This document shows, in pieces, positions 42,376 through 51,977 of a stretch of DNA of 64,000 nt; positions within the stretch are counted from its first letter, which is position 1, and every line of letters begins with the position of its first letter. The translations under genes were made by a program, and so were the position numbers. The notes below the pieces were generated by a model that did no database searches, was not told where the DNA came from, and saw only the letters and a list, made by a program, of their open reading frames with translations. Origin of the DNA: JBDTSW01 sp963799815 (GTDB lineage: Bacteria; Actinomycetota; Thermoleophilia; Solirubrobacterales; 70-9); assembly GCA_963799815.1 (NCBI GenBank), contig CAWCYG010000004.1:992001-1056000 (forward strand), written 5' to 3'.

Positions 42376-43494
42376 CTAGGCCGTCGCCATTCGGCGCCGG
42401 TGGGAGCCGAATGCGAAGAGCCCCACCGGCAGCGGCAGCCAGTAGTTGAAGAGGCGGTATGCAAGCGTCGCCAGCACGGCGTTGGCGGCGCCGACGCCGG
42501 CGAGCGCGAGGGTGGCGGTGAGACCTGCCTCCACGAAGCCGAGGCCCCCCGGGGTGGCCGGGATCTGTGCCAGCACCTGCGCCGCGCAAAACGCGAGTAA
42601 CACGAGCGCGGGGGCCGGCGTCGACCCGACCGCCGCCAGCGCCGCGACGAGGGTGGCGTAGTCGAACGCCCAGCGTCCGACGGTCGCGGCGAGCGCGAGC
42701 TTCCAGCGGGGGCCGAGGGTGGCGAGGAGGCGATCGCGCTCGCGTCGCATCCGGTCCGGGAGATGGGAGATCGGCTTTGAGCTGCGGCGAAGGCGATTTC
42801 GGACCCGTTGGATCGTCCGGCCCAGCCAGCACAGCGGCCCATCGAAAGCCAAGAGCGCGATCCCGGACGCGAGCAGCACCGCGAAGACGCCGACGCCGAT
42901 CAGCGTGGCCTCGATCAGGTTTCGGTCGACCGCTCCGCGCACGAACGAGGGCAGCGCCAGCACGGGCAGGGCCAGTACCACGGCGAAGATCAGCAGGTTC
43001 GAGGCGGTCACCCCCGAGGCGGCTCGCGCCCTGTCCACTCCCGCCTCGACCAGCATGCGGTACTGAAGCGCGCCGCCGACCGCACCACCGGCCGGGGCCA
43101 CTTTGGAGAGGGCGTTGCCCGCGAGCTGCGACTCGACGACCGGGCGCCACGGCGGGTCGGCCAAGGCGATGCGCTGAACCCCCCAGAGGCAGAAGAGCGA
43201 GAGTCCCTGCAGGACCGCCATCGCCACGAACCACACCGGCTGCACCTCGCCGAGATTGTCGGCAGAACCGAGTACCTCGACCAAGCTGGGCGCCACCAGG
43301 TACAGGGAGACACCGGTGACGGCGAGCCAGAAGACCGTCTTGCGGATGCTCCGCCCCGAGCTCTCGTCGGTCTCGATCTCCGCCTCGGCGCGAGCGAGCT
43401 CCTCCTCGCGGTCGGGATCGAAACGTTCCTCGAGCTCTCGCTCGACGTAGTCGCCGATCCTCCCGGGCCGGGATTCGTGCGTCTCGGTAGCCAC
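42376..43494 (-). CDS. YbhN/UPF0104-type flippase-like membrane protein (LPG synthase TM domain family)
   Basis: 372 residues: an acidic cytosolic N-terminus (DPDREEELARAEAEIETDE) then about eight helices. PAGGAVGGALQYRMLVEAG and QIPATPGGLGFVEAGLTATLAL are the two conserved blocks of the lysylphosphatidylglycerol-synthase transmembrane (UPF0104) family, which includes AglD and lipid flippase domains. It lacks the soluble synthase domain, so lipid-linked substrate movement is more likely than aminoacyl transfer. A second family-like protein is at 44180-45232. Confidence 0.85.
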   Translation of the reverse strand: MATETHESRPGRIGDYVERELEERFDPDREEELARAEAEIETDESSGRSIRKTVFWLAVTGVSLYLVAPSLVEVLGSADNLGEVQPVWFVAMAVLQGLSLFCLWGVQRIALADPPWRPVVESQLAGNALSKVAPAGGAVGGALQYRMLVEAGVDRARAASGVTASNLLIFAVVLALPVLALPSFVRGAVDRNLIEATLIGVGVFAVLLASGIALLAFDGPLCWLGRTIQRVRNRLRRSSKPISHLPDRMRRERDRLLATLGPRWKLALAATVGRWAFDYATLVAALAAVGSTPAPALVLLAFCAAQVLAQIPATPGGLGFVEAGLTATLALAGVGAANAVLATLAYRLFNYWLPLPVGLFAFGSHRRRMATA

Positions 43495-43535
43495 CCCTTC
43501 CGCAGCCTACCCGCGGCTACGGCCGCGGCCGTTGC

Positions 43536-44081
43536 CTAGACCGTGCGTCGCGGCTCGTCGTCGCGGTGTTCCTCGTCGGTGGTCGTCGGCCGGTCCTCGT
43601 ACGTCTCGGGGGCCGGCTCGGTCGTCGGCTCTGCGCTTGCCGGCGCGGGCCTATCGGCGACCGGGGCGCCGCCCGTTTGCTCCTCGGTCTCGTGGACCGG
43701 CTCGGCGCCTGCGGGGCGTTCATCGCGGGTCTCTCCCACGGGCTCGGCATCGGCCGCTCGCTCGTCGCGGTCGCGAGCGTCGGGGTCGACGCTTGCCGCG
43801 TGCTCCTCATGGGCCTCGGCGGTCTCGCGCTGGCGCTCCGCGGCGCGGGCGCGCTCCTCGGCCTCGGCTGCCTCCCTGCGAGCGCGGGCGGACTGCTCGT
43901 CCGCAGCCGCTGCCTCCTTATCGGCCTCGAGCCGCCGGCTGGCAGCCTCCTCCCGATGCTCCCCGGCGACCGCCCGACGGCCCTCGAGCTCACGTTGGCG
44001 AGCCTTACTCCGGGCGGCGACAGCGAGTGCGATCAGGACGAGGACGACGATCACGATTACGACGATGACGGCAGTGCTCAT
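43536..44081 (-). CDS. single-pass membrane protein with charged coiled-coil
   Basis: 181 residues from the ATG at 44081, with AAGGA upstream; a longer reading to 44213 lacks protein character. The N-terminus MSTAVIVVIVIVVLVLIALAV is a membrane helix. Residues ~25-100 are a continuous Ala/Glu/Arg coiled-coil (RREAAEAEERARAAERQRE), and the rest is Pro/Glu/Thr-rich and disordered. I assign no function. It may be a scaffold or spacer in the envelope. It lies upstream of the YbhN-like gene on the same strand. Confidence 0.7.
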   Translation of the reverse strand: MSTAVIVVIVIVVLVLIALAVAARSKARQRELEGRRAVAGEHREEAASRRLEADKEAAAADEQSARARREAAEAEERARAAERQRETAEAHEEHAASVDPDARDRDERAADAEPVGETRDERPAGAEPVHETEEQTGGAPVADRPAPASAEPTTEPAPETYEDRPTTTDEEHRDDEPRRTV

Positions 44082-44179
44082 GCTCGATTCCTTTCGGTTG
44101 GCGAGGCGATCGCCAGGGGTGTACCCGTTCTCCAGTCGCCCAAAGCCGCTACCTTGATGGGATCGCCGCGCAGCCAGTC

Positions 44180-45232
44180 GTGATCGCACGAAGCTCGTCG
44201 CAGCCCGCATCACGACTCGGGCTCGCGCGCGCCTGGGTGCGCGCCCACCCCACAGCGGTCACCGTGCTGGGCAGCACGATCGTCGCGTTGGCGCTCGTCA
44301 TCGGGCTCTGGGACAAGCGCCAGGATTTCGTCTCCGCCTTCGGCGACGCCTCACCGCTTGTGCTCGGCGCCGCCGTAGGACTGCAGGTGATCTGGCTCCT
44401 CGGGCGCAGCGAAGCCTGGTTCGTCTGCGTCGGCGCGGCCGGAGGGCGCGTGAGCCGGCGCCGGCTCTACAGGGCGGCAAGCGTCGGGTACCTCGGAAAC
44501 GTCTTCAACCCCAACTTCGGGCTCGCGGTGCGAATCGCCGCGCTGCGCCGGTCGGCCCCGGCGAACAGCCCCAAGGCCTCGGTACTCGTTGCCGCGGAGC
44601 TGCCGATCGTCGTGGTGGAGATCGCACTTGCGGCGCTGCTCTCGTTCACCCTGATCGGCCCGCTCGGCGTCCCCTGGTGGGTACCGGTCATCTCCCTCGC
44701 GGTCGCCGGCGTGGCGATCGCCGGCGGCGCGAGGTTCGTGCGCGACCGCCGGGAGGGCTTCTGGAAGGGCCTCGAGGTGATGCGGGGGCTGCAAGGACGC
44801 AACCGGATCATCGCCCTGGTCATCTTCGCCGTGACGATGCAGGCCCTCCGCAACTGGCTCGTGCTCGAGGGTCTCGGGGTCGAGATCTCCTTCCTCGACG
44901 CGATCGCGCTGCTCATCACCACCGCGGCGATGGGGCTGCTGCCCGTCGGCCCGACGCTGATGCCGGCCGCCGCCGTCTTGATCCTGGGCTCCAACGGCGT
45001 GGCCATCGTCGCGGCGGCAGGTGCCCTGCTCACGGCCACCGGCGCAATCGGCGCACTGCTTTTCGCCGCCTGGGCGCTGATCGATCGTCTGCGTCCATCG
45101 CGCACCCCCACTCCCATCCTGCCGCCCGCCCCGCCCGCACCCGCTGCGCGCACCTCCACAGCCCTCCCGGCTGCGCCCGCCACGGCCGAACCGGCCGTGA
45201 GCTCAGCGGTCCTCATGAGGGGCCTTCGCTAG
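44180..45232 (+). CDS. second YbhN-like membrane protein
   Basis: 350 residues from a GTG at 44180. About eight helices with YLGNVFNPNFGLAVRIAALRR early and LITTAAMGLLPVGPTLMPAAAVL late, matching the two conserved positions of the lysylphosphatidylglycerol-synthase TM family more loosely than the gene at 42376-43494. The C-terminus is Pro/Ala-rich. It is followed at 29 bp by an ABC exporter operon, so it may move a lipid-linked substrate for that exporter; this is inference. Confidence 0.7.
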   Translation: MIARSSSQPASRLGLARAWVRAHPTAVTVLGSTIVALALVIGLWDKRQDFVSAFGDASPLVLGAAVGLQVIWLLGRSEAWFVCVGAAGGRVSRRRLYRAASVGYLGNVFNPNFGLAVRIAALRRSAPANSPKASVLVAAELPIVVVEIALAALLSFTLIGPLGVPWWVPVISLAVAGVAIAGGARFVRDRREGFWKGLEVMRGLQGRNRIIALVIFAVTMQALRNWLVLEGLGVEISFLDAIALLITTAAMGLLPVGPTLMPAAAVLILGSNGVAIVAAAGALLTATGAIGALLFAAWALIDRLRPSRTPTPILPPAPPAPAARTSTALPAAPATAEPAVSSAVLMRGLR

Positions 45233-45261
45233 CAGGAAGCCCTGGCGGGCATACTCAACGG

Positions 45262-46014
45262 GTGAGTCAGGCACCCGAGCCCGCGCTTCGCATCACGGGC
45301 CTCAACAAGCGCTACGACGACGGGACGCCCGCCCTGCGCGACCTGGATCTCCAGGTCCCGGCGGGCGAGTTCTTCGCGCTGCTCGGTCCCAATGGAGCGG
45401 GCAAGACCACGCTGATCAACGCGGTCTGCAATCTGATCCGCGTCAGCTCCGGCGAGATCCGCGTCTTCGGCGAGCCGGCTGCGGGGCTGGGCGCGCGCAG
45501 GCTGGTGGGGCTCGCCGAGCAGGATCCGAACCTCGATCGCTTCCTCACGGTCCGCGAGGCCCTCATCTACCACGGCGGCTACTACGGGCTCACACGACAG
45601 CGCTCAATCGACCGCGCCAACGAGATGATCGACGTCTTCGATCTGCGCGCCAAGGCGGACGTCCGGGCCCCGAAGCTATCCGGCGGCATGCGCCGGCGGC
45701 TGCTGCTGGCGCGCGCGCTGCTGCACGAGCCCCAGCTCGTGATCCTCGATGAGCCGACGGCGGGCGTGGACATCGAGCTGCGCCATGAGCTCTGGCGCTA
45801 CATCCGCCGCCTCCACAGCGAGGGCACCACGATCCTGCTGACCACGCACTACCTCGAGGAGGCCGAGGCGCTGTGCGAGGACGTGGCGCTGATCACCGAC
45901 GGGCGCATCGTCGCCCGCTCGGATCCCGACGGCCTCAAGCGGGAGTTCGGCGCAGCCTCGCTGGAGGACGTCTACCTCAAGGCTGTTGGTCGCGAGGCGG
46001 AGGCGCCGGCATGA
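45262..46014 (+). CDS. ABC exporter ATP-binding protein
   Basis: 250 residues from the GTG at 45262 (MSQAPEPALRITGLNKRYDD). It has Walker A GPNGAGKTT, signature LSGGMRRRLLLAR, Walker B QLVILDEPTAGVD, and TTHYLEEAEALCEDVALITDG. It belongs to the ABC-2 drug/polysaccharide exporter ATPases. Its stop overlaps the permease start (ATGA at 46011-46014), so the two are translated together. It is the second such exporter in the window, after 22536-24217. Confidence 0.93.
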   Translation: MSQAPEPALRITGLNKRYDDGTPALRDLDLQVPAGEFFALLGPNGAGKTTLINAVCNLIRVSSGEIRVFGEPAAGLGARRLVGLAEQDPNLDRFLTVREALIYHGGYYGLTRQRSIDRANEMIDVFDLRAKADVRAPKLSGGMRRRLLLARALLHEPQLVILDEPTAGVDIELRHELWRYIRRLHSEGTTILLTTHYLEEAEALCEDVALITDGRIVARSDPDGLKREFGAASLEDVYLKAVGREAEAPA

Positions 46015-46781
46015 GGGCGGAGCCGTGGCGCGGCCTGTTGTGGCTCTCGGCCCGCGAGTGCCTGCGGGTGGGGAAGCTCTGGACGCAGACGGTGCTGGCG
46101 CCGGTGATCTCGTCCATCCTCTTCATCTCCGTCTTCGGCCTCTCGCTGGGCAGCCGCATCAAGGAGGTGGCGGGCGTTCCGTATGAGGTCTTCATCGTGC
46201 CCGGGCTGATCGCGATGGCGATGGCGCAGGCGGCCTACGCCAACAACTCGAGCTCGATCTTCCAGGCGCGCTCGGACCGCTACATCAACGATGTCCTCGC
46301 GGCGCCGATGCGCCCCTGGATGATGAACCTGGGGCTGGGGTTGGGCGGCGCCTTCCGGGCGCTTCTGATCGGAGGCGGCCTGATGGCGATAGCGATCCCT
46401 CTCACCGGGGCGCCCGTCGAGCGCCCGTTCGCCCTGCTGGTCGCGATCGCCCTGCTGGTGACGCTCTTCGGCGCTCTCGGAGTGGTTGTGGGCATCTACG
46501 CCGAGACCTTCGACCACCACACCTTCGTCAACAACATCGTGATCCTGCCGCTGACGTTCGTCGGCGGCGTCTTCTACTCGATCGACATGCTGGCGAGCCC
46601 CTGGGAGCAGATCTCCCACGCGAACCCGATCTTCTACATGGTGAACGCCGTGCGCTACGGGTTCCTGGGAACTAGCGACGTGAGCGTGGCGCTTTGCTTC
46701 GGCGTCACCGCGGCGATCACCCTCGGCGTGGTCGCGTGGTCGCAGTACCTATTTACGACGGGACGGCGGCTGAAGCCGTAG
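46011..46781 (+). CDS. ABC-2 type export permease
   Basis: 256 residues with six helices: LWTQTVLAPVISSILFISVFG, VPGLIAMAMAQAAYANNSSSI, RYINDVLAAPMRPWMMNLGLG and the late VILPLTFVGGVFYSIDML-P block, all classic for ABC-2 permeases. It is the partner of the ATPase encoded just upstream. Confidence 0.93.
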   Translation: MRAEPWRGLLWLSARECLRVGKLWTQTVLAPVISSILFISVFGLSLGSRIKEVAGVPYEVFIVPGLIAMAMAQAAYANNSSSIFQARSDRYINDVLAAPMRPWMMNLGLGLGGAFRALLIGGGLMAIAIPLTGAPVERPFALLVAIALLVTLFGALGVVVGIYAETFDHHTFVNNIVILPLTFVGGVFYSIDMLASPWEQISHANPIFYMVNAVRYGFLGTSDVSVALCFGVTAAITLGVVAWSQYLFTTGRRLKP

Positions 46782-46810
46782 GGCTCCAGCCGCCGCCCGC
46801 CGAATCTCCG

Positions 46811-49800
46811 TTACGGAACGCCGAGGAAGCCCAGGCTGCGGTTCATCACGTCGTTGCGATCGGCCGCCGTCGCGATCCCCTCGAACCCGAATCCGAAGTA
46901 CAGGGTGTCTTCGGTCGAGGCGATTGCACCCTCCTCGAATCCCAGCGATTCCGTGCGCTCCCAGTCGTTCGGGTTTGGTCCGCTCGATCCCGGTGCGCCC
47001 GGCACGGTCCATCCGTCCATCGGGTCGGCGTCATCCTCGAACGACGTCGTTCCGTCGCCGGTCGAAACGGTGACGTCATCGACGAACGAGCCGATTCCCT
47101 GGATCCCGGCATCGCTCACATACGTGATCGAGAGCTCGATCTCGTCGCCGGCGTAGCCGGACAGGTCGATCTCCCACTCCTCCCAGCCGTCCGAACGGCC
47201 CGTCGCGCCGTTCCACTTGCCGGTTGTGCCCTTGTTCGTGCAGCTCCCATTCGCCTCCTGCGTGATGTAGTGGCGCAGGAACGGGTGGTCGTCGAGCAGG
47301 CCGGCGAACTGGCACGAGAGCCCGACGTTACGCGACGTGTTTCCGTTCTGGTCCTTCAGCGTGGTCCAGTCGTTCTCGCCCGGGTGGTGCGCCTCGATGA
47401 TCACGAAATCCCAGCCCGGTTCCGTGTCGTAGGAGGTCTGGAACGACAGGCTCGCGTCGTCGCCGGGGGTGAGCCCGGTCAGGTCGATCGTGCGCTGGAG
47501 GCGCTTGATCGTGTCGTTCGCGCGCTGGGAGTACATGTAGTTCGTCCCGTCGAACGGCTCGAACGGAGCCGCGCCCTCGCGCACGTACTCGGCGGGGCCA
47601 TCGCTCGCGAACTGCGGATACGTGCCCTCGGGCAGCAGGCTCGACGTGGTCAGGAACGAGGCGGTGTGATCCTGGTTGTCGGCCCCATCGCCACCGGTGA
47701 GCTCCAATTCCGCGCCGGTGTAGGGGGCCTCGACCCCTTCCACGTCGAGGGGCAAATCATCCTCGGTCCCGGCGCCGTCGTTGTAGGTGTAGGCGCCCAG
47801 GTAGTACTGCAGGAAATCGTCCGAGAGCAGCAGACAGCGGGCGTCGACACGAGCGTTGCCGGCGCCGCATGGCTTGTTCGCGATCGGGTCGTAGGCGTAG
47901 GCGAACGCGTACTGGTTGCCGGCGTACTTACCGCTGTAGAGCAGCTTGCCACCCTCGTTGAGGTAGGCGCGCAGCTCGAGCACCTCGTCGTTCGCCAGCC
48001 GCGATGCGTTCCCTGGCACCCCGTCCGCCTCACGGGTGATCACGTCGTCGCCCGTGTACTGGATGACGGCGTCGTAGTGGGCCAAGACGCCCAGCGCGTC
48101 CGGTGCCGTCCGGCCCTCGGCGTCGACGTCGTAGTAGTCCCAGCTGTAGCCGCCGGCGTCGAGGGCATCGGTGTAGTAGGAGAGGTAGATCAGCTCGTTC
48201 GGATCCGTGGACGCCTCCGGCTCGGGAGAGCGGCCCGTGTAGTCCTCGGCCGCGACGACGAGCACGTCGGCGCCGGTCTCGGAGACGGCGTCGTAGGTGA
48301 AGTGCTCGGACTCCTCTCCGCCGCCCTCGAACCAGACCTCGACTGAGTCCCCTGGGTCGGTGCCGGTGACGTTGCCGCGCATCTCGCGGTAGAGCGTGTC
48401 GTACTCATCGCCGTAGCGCTCGCCGCCGTCCCACTCGCTCGTGGAGGCCGTCTGTTCGGCGCCTCCATTGATCGAGTAGTGCAGGGTCACAGCTCCGACG
48501 TCGCGGGCGGCGATGACCTGCACCGTTTGCGGATCGCCATAGGACTTCGCAAAGCGGAAGTCCGAGCTCGGGTTGTGGCGCTTGCTCGGATCGATCTGCG
48601 CCACGTTCAGGTAGAAGGGCTCGACCTCCGTGCCCAGGTGCGAGTCCGGTTCCGACGGATCGTCGGCCGAGCGGGCGAGGTCGAGGGCGAAGGGGAGGTT
48701 CTTCTTGAACTCGCGCTGCACCTTCTCCTCGTTGTCCGGGAAGACGAAGCCGCACGCGGGGCAGCCGCCGGCAAGCTCGGTGGTCCATGCGAGCGCCTCG
48801 TGGTTGGCGGCTGCCCAGTCGGTGAACTCACCGTTGGTGGTGTAGAGCTCAGCGCTCAGGTCCGGGTCATAGGTCTCGATCGCGGGCTCCCTGTCGGTGC
48901 CCGAGTAGGCGACGTACGCGGGGTCGTCCGCGCTGGGCGTCTGCACTTGCCACCCGACCGGATAGAGCAGCAGCTTCGCGTAGGAGTGGTACGAGTTTGT
49001 GAACGCGAAGTCCACCTCGTCGAACAGGCTCATGTCCGCCTGCGTCTCGGGCTCGGACGCCGCCGAGGGCCCGCGGTAGGTTTCAGACGAGGTGAGCGTC
49101 TCGGAACCCTCGTCGTCGTAGTTCCAGTTCTCGGGGTAGTTGCGGTTGAGGTCGACGCCGTCGAAGATCGAGATGCCCGGCTCGCCATCGTTGTCGCGCA
49201 GGTTCTTGCGCCACAGGCGCTCCTCGTCGAACGTGAACTGGTAGCCGTCCGGGTTCAGGACCGGCACGAACCAGAGCTCGCGAGTCGCCACGAAGTCCTC
49301 GATCTCGCCGCCGTTGTCGGCCTTGTCGAGGACGCGCTCGAGCAGGCGCTTCGTGACCTCAGTCGAGATCCACTCGCGGGCGTGGGTGGTTCCCTGGTAA
49401 AGCACGGAGGGGCGCGAGTTGACCGGGGTCGACGCGACGTCGGCCGTGACCCGCATCGCGATGATCTCGCGGCCATCGGTGCTGGTGCCGATCACCTGGA
49501 GATCCACGATGTCGGGGTACTGCTCCTCAAGGTCATAGAGCTGCGCCCTGATCCCGTCCTCGGGGTCGTCGTAGTCGTTGTAGACCTTGAAGCCGCCGGC
49601 AGACTGGGCGGCGGCCCGCTCGGAGACGGTGCGGCCCTTGGCGTCGCGAACGAGCTCCAGCTCAATGCCTTCGGCGGCGAGGCGAGCGCGCTCGGCCTCC
49701 GTCAGGACGAGGTCGACCGCGGCCCCGCTGCGGGTGGGCTTCGCGGCGGCGACGTCGTAGCCCTCGGTCGCGAGGTCGCCGACCTGGGCTCTCGGCACCG

Positions 49801-49912
49801 TCGCCCGGTAGGCGTCCAGGCCGAGATCGGACTGGGCGGATGCACCCGGTGGTGCGATCAGGGTCAGGGACGCGAGCGCCGTCCCGATCGTCACCTTCAC
49901 GAGCCGCTTCAT
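46811..49912 (-). CDS. large secreted M14 zinc carboxypeptidase
   Basis: 1033 residues from the ATG at 49912, eight nucleotides after GGAGGTC. The signal peptide is MKRLVKVTIGTALASLTL with cleavage near ASAQS. The M14 catalytic domain (~110-430) has THAREWIS (zinc ligands His177, Glu180), LWFVPVLNPDGYQFT, VDLNRNYPENW, NSYHSYAKLLLYPVGW (third ligand His) and WTTELAGG (catalytic Glu). The ~600 residues after it include several beta-sandwich regions, one containing DDVTVSTGD, like those of secreted actinobacterial carboxypeptidases and immune-inhibitor-A-type proteins. It probably degrades external protein for nutrition. Confidence 0.93.
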   Translation of the reverse strand: MKRLVKVTIGTALASLTLIAPPGASAQSDLGLDAYRATVPRAQVGDLATEGYDVAAAKPTRSGAAVDLVLTEAERARLAAEGIELELVRDAKGRTVSERAAAQSAGGFKVYNDYDDPEDGIRAQLYDLEEQYPDIVDLQVIGTSTDGREIIAMRVTADVASTPVNSRPSVLYQGTTHAREWISTEVTKRLLERVLDKADNGGEIEDFVATRELWFVPVLNPDGYQFTFDEERLWRKNLRDNDGEPGISIFDGVDLNRNYPENWNYDDEGSETLTSSETYRGPSAASEPETQADMSLFDEVDFAFTNSYHSYAKLLLYPVGWQVQTPSADDPAYVAYSGTDREPAIETYDPDLSAELYTTNGEFTDWAAANHEALAWTTELAGGCPACGFVFPDNEEKVQREFKKNLPFALDLARSADDPSEPDSHLGTEVEPFYLNVAQIDPSKRHNPSSDFRFAKSYGDPQTVQVIAARDVGAVTLHYSINGGAEQTASTSEWDGGERYGDEYDTLYREMRGNVTGTDPGDSVEVWFEGGGEESEHFTYDAVSETGADVLVVAAEDYTGRSPEPEASTDPNELIYLSYYTDALDAGGYSWDYYDVDAEGRTAPDALGVLAHYDAVIQYTGDDVITREADGVPGNASRLANDEVLELRAYLNEGGKLLYSGKYAGNQYAFAYAYDPIANKPCGAGNARVDARCLLLSDDFLQYYLGAYTYNDGAGTEDDLPLDVEGVEAPYTGAELELTGGDGADNQDHTASFLTTSSLLPEGTYPQFASDGPAEYVREGAAPFEPFDGTNYMYSQRANDTIKRLQRTIDLTGLTPGDDASLSFQTSYDTEPGWDFVIIEAHHPGENDWTTLKDQNGNTSRNVGLSCQFAGLLDDHPFLRHYITQEANGSCTNKGTTGKWNGATGRSDGWEEWEIDLSGYAGDEIELSITYVSDAGIQGIGSFVDDVTVSTGDGTTSFEDDADPMDGWTVPGAPGSSGPNPNDWERTESLGFEEGAIASTEDTLYFGFGFEGIATAADRNDVMNRSLGFLGVP

Positions 49913-49993
49913 CAAGTCTTGACCTCCTGGCCCAGCAGGTCGCCGGGCGCATCGCATCCCCCCTTAGGCGGCACTATTACATTCTTCAGGGCT

Positions 49994-51214
49994 CTATGGG
50001 TTCACGATGTGGTAGCCGGCGGCGCGCAGCACCTCCACCACGCGCTCCCCGTGCTGCCCACCGCGAATCGAGACGCTCAGCTCGATCCCCGTCTGCCCGA
50101 CGGCGAGGTCGATGCCGTCGCGCACGTGCATCACGTCAATCACGTCCGCTTCCGCCTCCGCCACCAGGTCGAGCAGGCCGGCGAGGCCACCGGGGCGATC
50201 AGGTACGTAGGTCATGAAGCGGATCCTGCGGCCGGCTCTGGTCTCCTCCCGCGCCGCCACAGCTGCGAGGGTGCCGGGATCGACGTTGCCACCGGAGACC
50301 ACGATCGCCGTCGTGCCTTCACCCGCCACATCCGCTGCGCCGTTGAGCACGGCCGCGAGGCCAACGGCGCCGGCTCCTTCGACCACGAGCTTGGAGCGGT
50401 TGATCAGCAGGACCATGGCTGCGGCGATCTCGGCCTCGCTCACCGTCACCACATCGTCGAGCCACCCTGCGACCAGCGGCATGGTGATCTCACCCGGGCC
50501 CTTGATCGCAATCCCGTCCGCGAGGGTGTTGGCGCTGGCCGGAGGCAACGACTCCTCCTCCCGCAGCGCGGCCGCAAACGGGGCGCACGCCTCGGCCTGA
50601 ACCCCAACCACGCGCACCTCCGGGCGGGCCTGTTTCAGGGCGAGCGCGACGCCGCTCGCGAGCCCCCCTCCTCCAACCGGAACGACCGCCACGGCGAGGT
50701 CGGCGACCTGAAGCGCGAGCTCGATTCCCACTCCCGCCTGGCCCGCGATGATGTCGAGGTCGTCGAAGGGATGGATGAACGCCAGCCCTCGCTCCTCCCC
50801 GTGGGCCCGCGCAGCCTCGACGCAGTCGTCCACCGCCGTGCCGCCGAGGTGGACCGTGGCACCGAAGTCCTCCACCGCCGCCACCTTCGACACCGCCGCC
50901 CCGGTAGGCATGAACACCTCACAGGGCAGCCCGCGGTCGCGGGCCGCATAGGCGAGGGATTGCGCGTGGTTGCCGGCGCTTCCGGCAACGACTCCGCGCG
51001 CATCACCGATGGCCCGCAGCTTGTTGAGCGCTCCGCGGACCTTGAAGGATCCCGTGCGCTGCAGGCTCTCCGCCTTGAGCACGATCTTGCCGCCGCACTG
51101 CTCGGAGATCGAGCGCGCGCTCAGGATCGGCGTCTGGCGCGCCACCTCCGCCGACTCGCGGTGCGCCTGCTCGAGGCGATCGAGCTCAAGCTCCGCTGGC
51201 GGTGAGCCCGGCAC
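49994..51214 (-). CDS. ilvA: threonine ammonia-lyase, catabolic/ACT type
   Basis: 406 residues. This fold-type II PLP enzyme deaminates threonine to 2-oxobutanoate and ammonia. ESLQRTGSFKVRGALNKL contains the PLP lysine (Lys58), SAGNHAQSLAYAA follows, and VPVGGGGLASGVA is the phosphate-binding glycine loop. The C-terminal ~75 residues (FMTYVPDRPGGLAGLLDLV) form one ACT domain, as in the shorter dehydratases. The GTG start overlaps the ridA stop by one base (TAGTG), so ridA-ilvA is an operon. Confidence 0.95.
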   Translation of the reverse strand: MPGSPPAELELDRLEQAHRESAEVARQTPILSARSISEQCGGKIVLKAESLQRTGSFKVRGALNKLRAIGDARGVVAGSAGNHAQSLAYAARDRGLPCEVFMPTGAAVSKVAAVEDFGATVHLGGTAVDDCVEAARAHGEERGLAFIHPFDDLDIIAGQAGVGIELALQVADLAVAVVPVGGGGLASGVALALKQARPEVRVVGVQAEACAPFAAALREEESLPPASANTLADGIAIKGPGEITMPLVAGWLDDVVTVSEAEIAAAMVLLINRSKLVVEGAGAVGLAAVLNGAADVAGEGTTAIVVSGGNVDPGTLAAVAAREETRAGRRIRFMTYVPDRPGGLAGLLDLVAEAEADVIDVMHVRDGIDLAVGQTGIELSVSIRGGQHGERVVEVLRAAGYHIVNP

Positions 51215-51603
51215 TACTCGATCGCGACGACCGCGTCGATCTCGACCCGCGCGCCCTTTGGCAGCGCGACCACGCCCACGGCGGCGCGCGCCGGGGGGGT
51301 CGACTCGAAGAACTCGGCGTAGGCGTCGTTGATCTCGGCGAAGCCTTCGAGGTTCGTCGTGTAGACCGTGAGGCGCAGGGCGTTGGCGAGCTCGGTCCCA
51401 GCGGCGGCACAGACGGCTTCGAGGTTGGCGAGGGCGCGTCGCGTCTCGCTGGCGAGGCTATCCGCGTCGAGCTCACCCGTCGCCGCGTCGAGCGGGAGCT
51501 GACCCGAGCAAAAGAGCAGGCCGCCATGGCGCACCGCCTGGCTGTAGGGACCGATCGCCTCCGGGGCCTCGTCCGTCTCGACCTGCGTTCGCTGCGTACT
51601 CAT
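51214..51603 (-). CDS. ridA: RidA family enamine/imine deaminase
   Basis: 129 residues from the ATG at 51603. EAIGPYSQAVRHGGLLFCSGQLPLD is the family N-terminus, and the C-terminal ARAAVGVVALPKGARVEIDAVVAIE contains the Arg that binds the substrate carboxylate. RidA hydrolyses reactive 2-aminocrotonate/2-aminoacrylate released by PLP dehydratases. The gene directly downstream is such a dehydratase, so the operon makes metabolic sense. Confidence 0.95.
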   Translation of the reverse strand: MSTQRTQVETDEAPEAIGPYSQAVRHGGLLFCSGQLPLDAATGELDADSLASETRRALANLEAVCAAAGTELANALRLTVYTTNLEGFAEINDAYAEFFESTPPARAAVGVVALPKGARVEIDAVVAIE

Positions 51604-51767
51604 CTGCCTCCTCCGTCGAGTGGGCGACACAGTCTCGCAGGGAGCCTGGTGTGAGCGCCTGCGGCGAGGGGCGAAGGATGCCCAGCTACCCTTTGTGTGC
51701 CCGCTGGGATCCCTCGCCCCCAACCCCGTCGAGCGAATACACCCGCTGGAGGGGCCGAAGGAGCACA

Positions 51768-51977
51768 ATGACTGAGACCATCACCCCAGACCGGGTCGTA
51801 AGCGCCGCGAAGGACCTCGACAAGACCGAGTTCACGCGCGCGGACCTGGCCACCGAGCTGGACGTCAAGAGGCCCGATCTCAAGGACGGCCTCAAGCAGG
51901 CTCGTAAGTCAGGACGCGTGGAGAAGGTCGGCGAGGACGCCGAGGGAACGGGCCTCTTCCGCCTGACCGGTGAGTAG
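51768..51977 (+). CDS. small helical protein, possible winged-helix fold
   Basis: 69 residues with AAGGAG seven nucleotides before the ATG. VVSAAKDLDKTEFTRADLATELDVKRPDLKDGLKQARKSGRVEKV has the helix-helix-turn-helix and basic recognition helix of a small winged helix, ending in a hairpin GLFRLTGE. It could bind DNA. I know no named family. Its stop directly abuts the stop of the convergent MFS gene (TAGCTA). Confidence 0.65.
   Translation: MTETITPDRVVSAAKDLDKTEFTRADLATELDVKRPDLKDGLKQARKSGRVEKVGEDAEGTGLFRLTGE

Noticed and set aside
48479..51205. 908-residue open frame on the plus strand
   Set aside because: Antisense to the M14 carboxypeptidase and ilvA; no domain features.
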